From positions 1 through 51,108 of the IMG/VR virus record IMGVR_UViG_3300021963_000179: a stretch of DNA of 51,108 nt. One strand, 5' to 3'. Under the pieces are notes generated by a model. The model did not search any database, had not been told where the DNA came from, and saw nothing but the letters and a program-made list of their open reading frames with translations. Shown piece after piece: positions 43,591 to 49,433 of the stretch (position 1 is the stretch's first letter; each line of letters starts with the position of its first letter). A program made the translations under genes and the position numbers. This DNA comes from a virus.

Positions 43591-43845
43591 TCAAAGAGGT
43601 AATTTTGCTCTTGTAGTTTTTTTAAGAAAATTCAATTCTATAGCATTATGCTTTAGTTTTTCTTTTAATGGTTTAGAAATTAGTTTTGATATATTCTCGA
43701 CCTCAATACTATTTTCTTCACAATAAGTGACAATTGCATCAATATAATTAATTTTAGATTCTTTTACAATCTTTTCAATTTCTTGTGCAAATTTTTGAGG
43801 ACACAAAAATTTTGTGTTTAATTCTTCTTTTACTTGATCATCCAT
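43591..43845 (-). CDS. 33: Late transcription coactivator, gp33
   Basis: 84 aa from ATG 43845, which overlaps the stop of the nuclease gene (ATGGATGA); a longer in-frame start at 43944 would lie deep in that gene and is rejected. The body AQEIEKIVKESKINYIDAIV-TYCEENSIEVENISKLIS-KPLKEKLKHNAIELNFL parallels T4 gp33 (IEKMVEEFGMSYLEATTAFL, EENSIPETQFAKFI, AIDENLL). gp33 bridges RNA polymerase and the gp45 clamp to activate late promoters of the TATAAATA type. T4 gp33 has 112 aa, so this is shorter at the N-terminus. Confidence 0.75.
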   Translation of the reverse strand: MDDQVKEELNTKFLCPQKFAQEIEKIVKESKINYIDAIVTYCEENSIEVENISKLISKPLKEKLKHNAIELNFLKKTTRAKLPL

Positions 43846-44512
43846 ATTCCTGAAGTTTATCTCTAACAAACTTTCTAATGTATTCTGTGAGAAGTTTAAT
43901 GTATTTTGTTTTGTCTCGTTCTTCATAAACAATGCATTCTCCATTTTCGCAAGCCATAATAATTACAAGTTTTTTAACTGAAATACCAGTCAATTCATAA
44001 AGCATACATCCATATGCCATACATTGAACAAAATAATGATCGATCCACTCTCTTGGTTTAGGTTTTTTAGAAGTCTTAAAGTCAATTATTGCCAACTCGC
44101 CGTCATATTCAGCGATACAATCTACTGTCCCAGCGATACCTAATTGCCTACTATATAGCGACCCTTCAAGAGCGTGAATATTATTTATTCTATCAAGTTG
44201 TGGTTTAGCAATCTTAAAAAGAAAATCAGAAAGAGGTTGAACTTTCGGTAACTCTTCATTTTTAAGATGCTGCTCAACAAGTGTATGCATATCAGTTCCG
44301 CGACTTGTTGCCGCTTTTGTAATACGCTCTGCTTGCTCATTGCCAACTTTTTTGCGCCATTTAATAAAAATTTCTTTATTGAAATGGCTAGTTACAGAGG
44401 TAATAGATACCAATCGGATAAGTTCTTCCTCTGTTGGAACTTTATAATAACGAACTCCTTCAATAGTTTCCCTCTCCAGTTGAGGAAGATTCAATTCAAC
44501 GTGATTAAACAT
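43838..44512 (-). CDS. RecB/MGME1-like PD-(D/E)XK exonuclease
   Basis: 224 aa from ATG 44512, sharing a base with the PhoH stop (TGATG). Motifs are TSRGTDMHTLVEQHL (conserved RGTxxH..vE), then LGIAGTVDCIAEYDGELAII with the metal-binding Asp, DFKTSKKPKP with the (D/E)xK pair, and the Gln of HYFVQCMAYGCML. The VDCIAEYDG...IDFKTSKKPKP string closely resembles mitochondrial MGME1 and related ssDNA exonucleases. A role in DNA processing or host DNA degradation is inferred. It forms a tight cluster with PhoH upstream and gp33 downstream. Confidence 0.75.
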   Translation of the reverse strand: MFNHVELNLPQLERETIEGVRYYKVPTEEELIRLVSITSVTSHFNKEIFIKWRKKVGNEQAERITKAATSRGTDMHTLVEQHLKNEELPKVQPLSDFLFKIAKPQLDRINNIHALEGSLYSRQLGIAGTVDCIAEYDGELAIIDFKTSKKPKPREWIDHYFVQCMAYGCMLYELTGISVKKLVIIMACENGECIVYEERDKTKYIKLLTEYIRKFVRDKLQEYG

Positions 44513-45270
44513 CAAAAACCTGCTTCCATCTTTGCAATAATATATTCTTTGACTAGTCCTGAACGGACAATATCATCAACACCAAATTCAATTATATCAA
44601 ATGATGGCATTTTTCTCAAGATATTCATAAAATCACTAATGCCTGTCCTTTCATTTGTCTTAACCAAATCTGATTGTGAAGCATCACCACAAAAACAAAT
44701 TCTACTATTTTCACCAACACGAGTAATTATAGAATCAAGTTCGTGGAAATTGAGATTTTGATATTCATCGACAATAATAATAGAATTATCTAAAGTTGAT
44801 CCACGAAGAAAAGAAGTACTCCAAAACTTAATTGTTTCTTGCTGCTTTAAATTACCATAAAGCATTTCAAAGTCAGCATCACTGGGCATTTGGAACATAT
44901 ACTTTACCATATTCTTATAAGGAATTTGATAAAGAGCAGACTTATCATCATGGTCTCCTGGAAGGAATCCAATCTCACGGGTTGCAACTAAAGAACGAAC
45001 AATATAAATTTGCTCATAAGGAGTAATTTCATTAAGAACTTCTTTTAATGCATTGTAAAGTGTAATAAATGTTTTACCAGTTCCTGCACATCCATATGCA
45101 ACTAAATGTTTTCCTTCAGAATAAGAATCAAAAAGTTTTTTCTGATTTTCTGTTAAAGGATCAATATCAATCAAATAATCGGAACTAATTGGTTTTCTTC
45201 TTTTCATCTGCTTGGCAGTCATTCCAACTCCAATTGGATGATTGTCATTGTTTCTTCTTTTTCTTGCCAT
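44512..45270 (-). CDS. phoH: PhoH-like P-loop ATPase
   Basis: 252 aa. A basic N-terminus (MARKRRNNDN) precedes LTENQKKLFDSYSEGKHLVA, Walker A GCAGTGKT (residues 60-67), then IYIVRSLVATREIGFLPGDH, Walker B IIIVDEYQNLN and sensor-type RICFCGDASQSDL, and RTGISDFMNIL. This is the PhoH family, widespread in marine phages. The cellular job is unsettled: an RNA or DNA-dependent ATPase, sometimes under phosphate control in bacteria. No Pho-box-like element was recognised here. It is followed directly by a nuclease with which it may act. Confidence 0.9.
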   Translation of the reverse strand: MARKRRNNDNHPIGVGMTAKQMKRRKPISSDYLIDIDPLTENQKKLFDSYSEGKHLVAYGCAGTGKTFITLYNALKEVLNEITPYEQIYIVRSLVATREIGFLPGDHDDKSALYQIPYKNMVKYMFQMPSDADFEMLYGNLKQQETIKFWSTSFLRGSTLDNSIIIVDEYQNLNFHELDSIITRVGENSRICFCGDASQSDLVKTNERTGISDFMNILRKMPSFDIIEFGVDDIVRSGLVKEYIIAKMEAGF

Positions 45271-45274
45271 TAAA

Positions 45275-45508
45275 TTACTTGTAGGGTTTTACTGTAGCTC
45301 CTGGAACTTTAGATACTTTGTGAAGTACCTCATTCCATCCTCCATCTGTTTTGTTCTGAAAATCACCAACAGAACTTACAGAATTTAAAATAGTTGGCAT
45401 TTGTACAATATTTGGATGTTCTTTAAGATAAGGTTCCCTTTCTGCCATATACATCCATTTTTCAAAAATTTCACCCGTATCTGTGTTTTGGAATCTATAT
45501 GTTGGCAT
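45275..45508 (-). CDS. Small MPTYRF protein, FmdB-like without cysteines
   Basis: 77 aa from ATG 45508; a TTG 9 nt upstream is discounted. It begins MPTYRFQNTDTGEIFEKWMY, like the FmdB zinc-ribbon N-terminus (MPTYxYxC..CG..FE), but the Cys pairs are absent. It continues AEREPYLKEHPNIVQMPTIL and ends in a basic segment. I recall similar proteins beside phoH in cyanophages. The function is unknown. Confidence 0.6.
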   Translation of the reverse strand: MPTYRFQNTDTGEIFEKWMYMAEREPYLKEHPNIVQMPTILNSVSSVGDFQNKTDGGWNEVLHKVSKVPGATVKPYK

Positions 45509-45530
45509 TAGTATCAATTATATACAAAAA

Positions 45531-45538
45531 TATTTATT
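45531..45538 (-). promoter_or_regulatory. Possible late-type box (AATAAATA)
   Basis: The minus strand reads AATAAATA 22 nt before the ATG at 45508, overlapping the end of thyX. It is one base off the late consensus. Given the replication genes downstream it may be a chance match. Confidence 0.25.
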
Positions 45539-46250
45539 CTATAGTTATTGAGGGTGCATCCACGCACTCTGTACATCCTTTACGAGACCAACCAAGTGCT
45601 TCAGATACTGCAGGGAACTGACAAGTAAAGATACAACGAACAAGTTCTGCAATCTCCATATGTTCCTTCTGCGTACCGTGTGCAGAGCGAAGATCAATAT
45701 AATGAATCCATGACCGCACAGAACCGGTCATATAGAGTCTTGTGGGGGTCGCCAAGGGGAGTACAAACCTTGCACACTCCTTTGCTACTCCTTTCTCCAG
45801 AAGTCTATTGTAAAGACGTAGACCTTGCTCAAAATGAACGCGGATGTCTTCGGTCAGGGTCAGTTTTAAATAGTCAGGAATATCATCAATTGAGTTTTGA
45901 CGATTCTTTGTATCCTGACGACGTAGTTCAGGAAGAGGAATAGTATTGTTTAGAAGATTAGTATCAGCATACCGTTGCGAAAATTCTTGATATGTGAACG
46001 AACGGTGACGAAGGATTTGAGCCGCCAGTCCACGAGTAGTATTAATCTCTACTGTCATAGTTGCTTGCTCAAAGATGCTCCAGTGCTGATGCTGAATACA
46101 ATACTTGAGCAGTCCAGAGAACTTTTCGTTCTCTTGATTTGCAGGGTTACTTACGCGAGCACAATATGCCATATGCTTTTCTGCGTCAGGAGTAACACTG
46201 ATTAGTTTTACTTCTGGTTTCATAAACTCAAATTCGTTTAAAATTTCCAT
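45534..46250 (-). CDS. thyX: Flavin-dependent thymidylate synthase ThyX
   Basis: 238 aa. The ThyX signature RHRSFTYQEFSQRYAD (RHRxxSxxExSxRY type) is at residues about 80-95. HQHWSIFEQATMTVEINTTR upstream, and RFVLPLATPTRLYMTGSVRSWIHYIDLRSAHGTQKE downstream, match the FAD- and dUMP-binding parts. It makes dTMP from dUMP with methylene-folate and NADPH/FAD. The start could be 46250 or M10 at 46223 (MKPEVKLISVTP, the usual family start). It supplies thymidine nucleotides for phage replication. Confidence 0.9.
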   Translation of the reverse strand: MEILNEFEFMKPEVKLISVTPDAEKHMAYCARVSNPANQENEKFSGLLKYCIQHQHWSIFEQATMTVEINTTRGLAAQILRHRSFTYQEFSQRYADTNLLNNTIPLPELRRQDTKNRQNSIDDIPDYLKLTLTEDIRVHFEQGLRLYNRLLEKGVAKECARFVLPLATPTRLYMTGSVRSWIHYIDLRSAHGTQKEHMEIAELVRCIFTCQFPAVSEALGWSRKGCTECVDAPSITIE

Positions 46251-46261
46251 AACCTCTTATT

Positions 46262-46426
46262 CTATAAGTTGTTTCCAAATCCTTTATTATTTTTTGTTCT
46301 TTCCTGTTTATTTAAAAATTCAACTTCTTTCAATTGATTTTTCAAATACCTTATTTCTTCATCGGAAAAAAACTGTTCTTTTTTTAAAGTATCTTTAATA
46401 ACTTTAATAATATCCTTTGTTTTCAT
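46262..46426 (-). CDS. Small helical ORF upstream of thyX, 54 aa
   Basis: The ORF starts MKTKDIIKVIKDTLKKEQFF and continues SDEEIRYLKNQLKEVEFLNK, a Lys/Glu-rich amphipathic helix pair, ending NKGFGNNL. No family recognised. It lies 11 nt before thyX and 5 nt after the next small ORF, in the transcript from the promoter at 46619-46647. Confidence 0.55.
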   Translation of the reverse strand: MKTKDIIKVIKDTLKKEQFFSDEEIRYLKNQLKEVEFLNKQERTKNNKGFGNNL

Positions 46427-46431
46427 AATTT

Positions 46432-46596
46432 TTAATGATCAAACACTTCATCAAAATCGTCTATAGGAGGACCACTACTTTCAAAATCATCTAAAAATTT
46501 ATTTTCTTGAGTACTATCTTCCAATAACTCATCTTTAAGAGATGATAAAAGAAGTTCCATATTTTTGATAATCAACCTTACCTTTTCTTTGTCCAT
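46432..46596 (-). CDS. Small helical acidic-tail protein, 54 aa
   Basis: The start is ATG 46596 (MDKEKVRLIIKNMELLLSSL), chosen because upstream in-frame starts lie in the promoter/terminator region. A single amphipathic helix (residues 1-25) is followed by an acidic low-complexity tail (DDFESSGPPIDDFDEVFDH). Similar MDxxKxxLIxxNMELL proteins occur in cyanophages; function unknown. Confidence 0.55.
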   Translation of the reverse strand: MDKEKVRLIIKNMELLLSSLKDELLEDSTQENKFLDDFESSGPPIDDFDEVFDH

Positions 46597-46618
46597 TTTT
46601 AAACTTATAGACATAATA

Positions 46619-46647
46619 ACTATACACAAAAAAAGAGGGGAAGTCAA
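46619..46647 (-). promoter_or_regulatory. Sigma70-type promoter nested in terminator
   Basis: The -35 TTGACT (46647-46642) and -10 TATAGT (46624-46619) have 17-nt spacing. The -35 lies in the loop and descending arm of the terminator, and the spacer is its U-tract. Transcription would start near 46612 and read the two 54-aa ORFs and thyX. Confidence 0.6.
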
Positions 46648-46658
46648 GTTCCCCTCTT
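46626..46658 (-). terminator. Rho-independent terminator
   Basis: On the minus strand a 10-bp stem AAGAGGGGAA/TTCCCCTCTT with a 6-nt loop CTTGAC is followed by TTTTTT. It begins 3 nt after the stop of the 32-aa gene. Its loop and 3' arm also contain the -35 of the promoter at 46619-46647. Confidence 0.85.
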
Positions 46659-46660
46659 AA

Positions 46661-46759
46661 TTATTTTGATGCTACTAGAGTAGCAAGAGATGCTTTATGA
46701 CGCCTCTCTTCTTTTTGCTTCTGCTCTTTAATAAGTTGAAGTACATTGAGTTTTTTCAC
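46661..46759 (-). CDS. Tiny basic helical ORF, 32 aa
   Basis: GTG start at 46759 with a strong AAGGAGGAG 5-10 nt upstream. The product reads MKKLNVLQLIKEQKQKEERR and then HKASLATLVASK. It overlaps the DUF4278-like gene by 4 bp (GTGA). The very good ribosome site argues for real translation despite the size. The function is unknown; a positively charged helix could bind nucleic acid. Confidence 0.55.
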   Translation of the reverse strand: MKKLNVLQLIKEQKQKEERRHKASLATLVASK

Positions 46760-46893
46760 TTGTGCTCCTCCTTTACGAACTTAACACCACGATAAGTTTC
46801 ATTATATTGTTGGGATTGCTGCATCATCTGCTGTTGATACTCTAAACGCTTTTGCGTATCGTATTCAATGCCGCGATAAACTACTTTAGACAT
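46756..46893 (-). CDS. DUF4278-like mini-protein, 45 aa
   Basis: ATG 46893 with AAGGAG upstream. It reads MSKVVYRGIEYDTQKRLEYQ, then a Gln-rich stretch, then YNETYRGVKFVKEEHK. Two YRG motifs, one at each end, are the hallmark of the DUF4278 family known from cyanobacteria. A Gln/Met-rich middle replaces the usual Pro/Glu segment. A host origin is inferred. The function of DUF4278 is unknown. Confidence 0.6.
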   Translation of the reverse strand: MSKVVYRGIEYDTQKRLEYQQQMMQQSQQYNETYRGVKFVKEEHK

Positions 46894-46925
46894 AGGGATT
46901 CTCCTTAATGGTTAGGTTAAAGAGC

Positions 46926-46942
46926 GTTCCTTCAGTCGGCTT
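46926..46942 (-). repeat. Leader element AAGCCGACT...GGAACG, copy 1
   Basis: The minus strand reads AAGCCGACTGAAGGAACG. It covers the last codons of the 51-aa ORF and lies upstream of the 45-aa gene. A nearly equal copy lies before the 51-aa ORF (47101-47115). Confidence 0.5.
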
Positions 46943-47087
46943 TTGCGTCTTGGAAACAACCTTTCTTTGAAACTTGTTTAATTTCCCAGACAATATCATT
47001 TTTTTGTTGATAAGTTAACTCTGGGTGATTAATAACTTTACCAATAAGAAAGTTTGCTTGTAAACACGTTAAGAACAGTGCTTCCAT
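46932..47087 (-). CDS. Small protein with conserved Cys, 51 aa
   Basis: It reads MEALFLTCLQANFLIGKVIN, then HPELTYQQKNDIVWEIKQVS and KKGCFQDAKAD. It is a helical protein with Cys at 8 and 44 (approx.). I recall short cyanophage ORFs of the type MEALxLTCLQA..I. It is the first gene after the promoter at 47159-47188; the leader carries a strong hairpin. Function unknown. Confidence 0.6.
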   Translation of the reverse strand: MEALFLTCLQANFLIGKVINHPELTYQQKNDIVWEIKQVSKKGCFQDAKAD

Positions 47088-47100
47088 AGATGAACGATCC

Positions 47101-47116
47101 GTTCCGAGTCGGCTTA
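47101..47116 (-). repeat. Leader element AAGCCGACT.GGAACG, copy 2
   Basis: The minus strand reads AAGCCGACTCGGAACG, 15 nt before the ATG of the 51-aa ORF. It shares AAGCCGACT and GGAACG with the copy at 46926-46942, which differs only by two extra bases between the halves. Confidence 0.5.
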
Positions 47117-47122
47117 CTTCCG

Positions 47123-47144
47123 TTCGCTATTTACGAATAGCGAA
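47123..47144. other. 9-bp hairpin in leader of small early operon
   Basis: TTCGCTATT and AATAGCGAA flank a 4-nt loop (CGTA on the minus strand). It lies between the promoter at 47159-47188 and the 51-aa ORF, so it would be near the 5' end of the transcript. It could protect the mRNA; no T-run follows on the minus strand. Confidence 0.6.
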
Positions 47145-47158
47145 TGAACGAGACAAAT

Positions 47159-47188
47159 ATTATAATATCTGTCTCATTATATAGTCAA
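47159..47188 (-). promoter_or_regulatory. Sigma70-type early promoter
   Basis: The -35 TTGACT (47188-47183) and -10 TATAAT (47164-47159) have 18-nt spacing. It drives the cluster of 51-, 45- and 32-aa genes up to the terminator at 46626-46658. A perfect -10 makes it a good early promoter. Confidence 0.7.
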
Positions 47189-47224
47189 ATATATTTGTAA
47201 CTTATTATACAAATTTACAATATT

Positions 47225-47527
47225 TTATTTTCTTTTCTTTTTTTCTGGTGCTTTATATCCCCAAAGTTTAGGATTAGTTCTCCCATATCCAAAATCAATT
47301 TTTTGAACAACTCCAGGCCCAAACTTATCATAATACATATCAAATATTTTAACTCTAGATCCTCTACAAAGATCAATTGATGTTTTATTTTCTATTTTAT
47401 AGAAGATAACATAAGCATCATTTGGATATGATGGATTTTTTGCATTTTCCAATGTGGTATCTTCTAAAATAATTTCGCAACCATACTTGGGAGGAATATT
47501 ATTTTTTTCTTCTTGCGACCAGTTCAT
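47225..47527 (-). CDS. Hypothetical protein, 100 aa
   Basis: ATG 47527 is chosen because AAGGAGG lies 9 nt upstream; a start at 47584 would overlap the next gene. The sequence contains IPPKYGCEIILEDTTLENAK, DAYVIFYKIENKTSIDLCRG and RVKIFDMYYDKFGPGVVQKI, then FGYGRTNPKLWGYKAPEKKK. It resembles small KOW/SH3-like beta proteins with a basic tail. No family name can be given. Confidence 0.6.
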   Translation of the reverse strand: MNWSQEEKNNIPPKYGCEIILEDTTLENAKNPSYPNDAYVIFYKIENKTSIDLCRGSRVKIFDMYYDKFGPGVVQKIDFGYGRTNPKLWGYKAPEKKKRK

Positions 47528-47565
47528 AATAATATCCTCCTTCTCCTCTACTACTTTCGTTCTAC

Positions 47566-48153
47566 TCACGAACGTCCACCCCAAGTAATATCAGGATACG
47601 CTTCACTTACAATATCTTTTGTTATGTTGTATTTATCTTGTAGTCTTTTATCTTTAACCAAGCAAAGAATTTCTGCTTCTAATGGATGAAGTCCCTGAAG
47701 TAAATTAATAAAAATGTTTTCTCTACGAAGAATACTCAACCCATCATTTCCACCTTTAATAAAATTATAAAATTTAGCATATTCAACCCTAATTGTAGTA
47801 TGCAACTTATCAGATACCCCAACAGAATTTGTTCCCAATTCTTTCATTGAAGAAACTGCCTGATTAATTCTTTCAGTCATTGTTGAAGTTTCTGGATTAT
47901 CATCACCAAAATAAGGAACATCTCCAGGAGGAAGCATAGAAATTACACTTTCATCAAAATTCCAAATGAAAATTGCTTTCAGTGAATCGTGCTCATACTC
48001 TTTGAGTATTTCTACTTTTTTTGCATTAGATCTTTGTTTTGAGACAAGATCCAAAACTTCAAATGCAAGTGGTTTTGGAGGGAGTTTAGTAATTACTCCT
48101 GCAGTACCTGCTTTTGTTTTAATCGTCTTCGTCGTCTTCGTCTGTGTGCTCAT
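47566..48153 (-). CDS. Conserved cyanophage protein (DUF6433-like)
   Basis: 195 aa from ATG 48153 (TTG 12 nt upstream in frame). After a Thr/Lys-rich start comes LAFEVLDLVSKQRSNAKKVE, ILKEYEHDSLKAIFIWNFDE, SVISMLPPGDVPYFGDD, then FYNFIKGGNDGLSILRRENI, FINLLQGLHPLEAEILCLVK, DKRLQDKYNITKDIVSEAYP-DITWG. I associate this core with a family conserved in T4-like cyanophages (I believe DUF6433); function unknown. Its first about 35 nt overlap the end of the membrane-protein gene in another frame. Confidence 0.65.
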   Translation of the reverse strand: MSTQTKTTKTIKTKAGTAGVITKLPPKPLAFEVLDLVSKQRSNAKKVEILKEYEHDSLKAIFIWNFDESVISMLPPGDVPYFGDDNPETSTMTERINQAVSSMKELGTNSVGVSDKLHTTIRVEYAKFYNFIKGGNDGLSILRRENIFINLLQGLHPLEAEILCLVKDKRLQDKYNITKDIVSEAYPDITWGGRS

Positions 48154-48349
48154 AATCGTTTTCAAACCTCACTGCTAGTATTTCATCGGGAATTATGTTC
48201 CCATTTTGATCAAACATTTCTGGATGTGTGTATACTTGTAATTGTTGAGTACTGTATACGTGTTGTTTTGTTAGCCAACCAATTACTCCTCCCACTAATA
48301 AAAATAAAAATGTAACTAAAGAAAAAATTGTGAGTTCTGCTGCTAACAT
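48119..48349 (-). CDS. Single-pass membrane protein, 76 aa
   Basis: Residues 4-27 (AELTIFSLVTFLFLLVGGVIGWL) are a transmembrane helix. The rest is soluble: HPEMFDQNGNIIPDEILAVR, then a very acidic tail DYEHTDEDDEDD. I recall the HPEM.D.NGN.IPDEILAVRFEN core from other cyanophages. The topology is likely N-out/C-in with the acidic tail in the cytoplasm; that is inference. It overlaps both neighbours. Confidence 0.65.
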   Translation of the reverse strand: MLAAELTIFSLVTFLFLLVGGVIGWLTKQHVYSTQQLQVYTHPEMFDQNGNIIPDEILAVRFENDYEHTDEDDEDD

Positions 48350-48498
48350 TTTTCTTCCTCCGAGAGATTAACTTTTTTCTTTATCAATAATTCAATCCTA
48401 AAGTCTATCTCTCTTCCAAAAAGAGAGAAAGTCTTTCCAAAATTGAACTTTTTAGATTCAAGTTCTGGTTGATCTTGCTCTCTCCTCCTGCGAAGCAT
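48343..48498 (-). CDS. Small basic protein, 51 aa
   Basis: ATG 48498 is preferred because GGAG lies 8 nt upstream; a longer frame to 48600 would overlap the glutaredoxin. It reads MLRRRREQDQPELESKKFNF, then GKTFSLFGREIDFRIELLIK. The RRRR start and KxFNFGKTFSLFGRE core recur in cyanophages in my memory. The function is unknown. Its ribosome site partly overlaps a hairpin at 48509-48526. Confidence 0.55.
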   Translation of the reverse strand: MLRRRREQDQPELESKKFNFGKTFSLFGREIDFRIELLIKKKVNLSEEEKC

Positions 48499-48508
48499 TA
48501 ATTCAACT

Positions 48509-48526
48509 CCACGATTTATATCGTGG
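48509..48526. other. Hairpin overlapping ribosome site
   Basis: A 7-bp stem CCACGAT/ATCGTGG with a 4-nt loop. On the minus strand its 3' arm ends in GTGG immediately before AGTTG, so part of the GGAG ribosome site of the 51-aa gene is in the stem. Confidence 0.5.
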
Positions 48527-48550
48527 TTTTCATTTTTATTTAGGATAGGA

Positions 48551-48799
48551 TCAAATAATATTGTTTTCTTGTAAATATTGAATTGTTTCACGGCATCCAC
48601 CTAAATGATTATTTTCGCATATTACTTGAGGAAATGTAGATCCAACACCAAACTCTGCATAAAATTCTTCTCTATTAAAATCTTTACCCAACTCATAAGT
48701 AACAAGATCTAGTCCTTTAGACTCTTTCAATGAATTTAGTACTGTTTTTACTTTATCGCAATAAGGACAACCGCCTTTTGAGTAAACTGTAAATCTCAT
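48551..48799 (-). CDS. Glutaredoxin
   Basis: 82 aa, normal length. Redox motif CPYC at residues 11-14 (KGGCPYCDKV), TFPQVI with the cis-Pro near residue 57, and GGCRETIQYLQ near the end (GG motif for glutathione). It reduces disulfides using glutathione, typically serving ribonucleotide reductase in T4-like phages. The fit is complete, so activity is likely. Confidence 0.9.
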   Translation of the reverse strand: MRFTVYSKGGCPYCDKVKTVLNSLKESKGLDLVTYELGKDFNREEFYAEFGVGSTFPQVICENNHLGGCRETIQYLQENNII

Positions 48800-48829
48800 A
48801 AAAATAACTGTGTGATAAAATTTTTTATA

Positions 48830-49201
48830 TTATGATGCATTATTTCTTCTTTGTCTATACTTGTATAAATTTTTTTTAGACTCTACAATAGTCCAATTAT
48901 GTATCTTTATTCTTTTTTCTTCAGAAAAAAAACTTTGTGATCTATACCACTCTTCCCAATCAGTATGTGATTTTGATTTATTGCAAGATTCGCAACAACA
49001 AATTACATTACTAATAAAGTTATTTCCTCCTCTAGATTGGGGAATAATATGATCTATTGTTAAATTTTCTTCAGATTCGCAATAAGCACATTTATTATTC
49101 CACTCTTCTTTTATGGATTTTTTCCAAAGTCTTCTTGCTTCTTGTGCTGATGAAGTTTGAAGATTGTAAAGATATCCTTGAGGGGAAGTATAGAGATCCA
49201 T
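48830..49201 (-). CDS. Free-standing HNH endonuclease
   Basis: 123 aa. CAYC (zinc pair), NLTIDHIIPQSRGGNNFISN (His of the HNH core and downstream Asn), then CCCESCNKSK (second pair), followed by a helix and a basic tail. This is the compact HNH fold. It could be a homing endonuclease or a phage-defence/packaging nuclease. No intron or intein was seen nearby, so a free-standing element between glutaredoxin and a zinc-binding ORF. Confidence 0.85.
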   Translation of the reverse strand: MDLYTSPQGYLYNLQTSSAQEARRLWKKSIKEEWNNKCAYCESEENLTIDHIIPQSRGGNNFISNVICCCESCNKSKSHTDWEEWYRSQSFFSEEKRIKIHNWTIVESKKNLYKYRQRRNNAS

Positions 49202-49220
49202 AGATTAATGCAACCTAAAC

Positions 49221-49427
49221 TTATGTATGCTTTTTTTCTCCATTGTGTTTTTTTGAACACGCACTCCTTGCCCAAGAACGACTTAAGCTATTTACATAAG
49301 AACAAGGTTTTCTTTTTTCCCCACAATAAGGACATTTTGCATCTGGGGGATCCGCAATGTATCCGTCAGGTGTGTACATCCTTTTCTTTTTTTGATTCTC
49401 CGCTTGTTTTCTTTTATGATAATTCAT
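49221..49427 (-). CDS. Small putative zinc-binding protein, 68 aa
   Basis: ATG 49427 (TTG just upstream). Basic N-terminus (NYHKRKQAENQKKKR), then PDAKCPYCGEKRKPCSYVNS with C32, C35, C42, and C57 in SACSKKH. The CxxC plus two further Cys/His could bind one zinc. No family recognised. It lies between HNH and dioxygenase genes with gaps of 6 and 19 nt. Confidence 0.5.
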   Translation of the reverse strand: MNYHKRKQAENQKKKRMYTPDGYIADPPDAKCPYCGEKRKPCSYVNSLSRSWARSACSKKHNGEKKHT

Positions 49428-49433
49428 CAAAGA

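Noticed and set aside
43846-43944. Longer gp33 start
   Set aside because: Lies inside the nuclease gene in another frame and has no counterpart in gp33; ATG 43845 at the stop-start overlap fits better.
48830-49201. HNH gene as part of a group I intron or intein
   Set aside because: Neighbouring genes are intact and uninterrupted; no split reading frame was seen.
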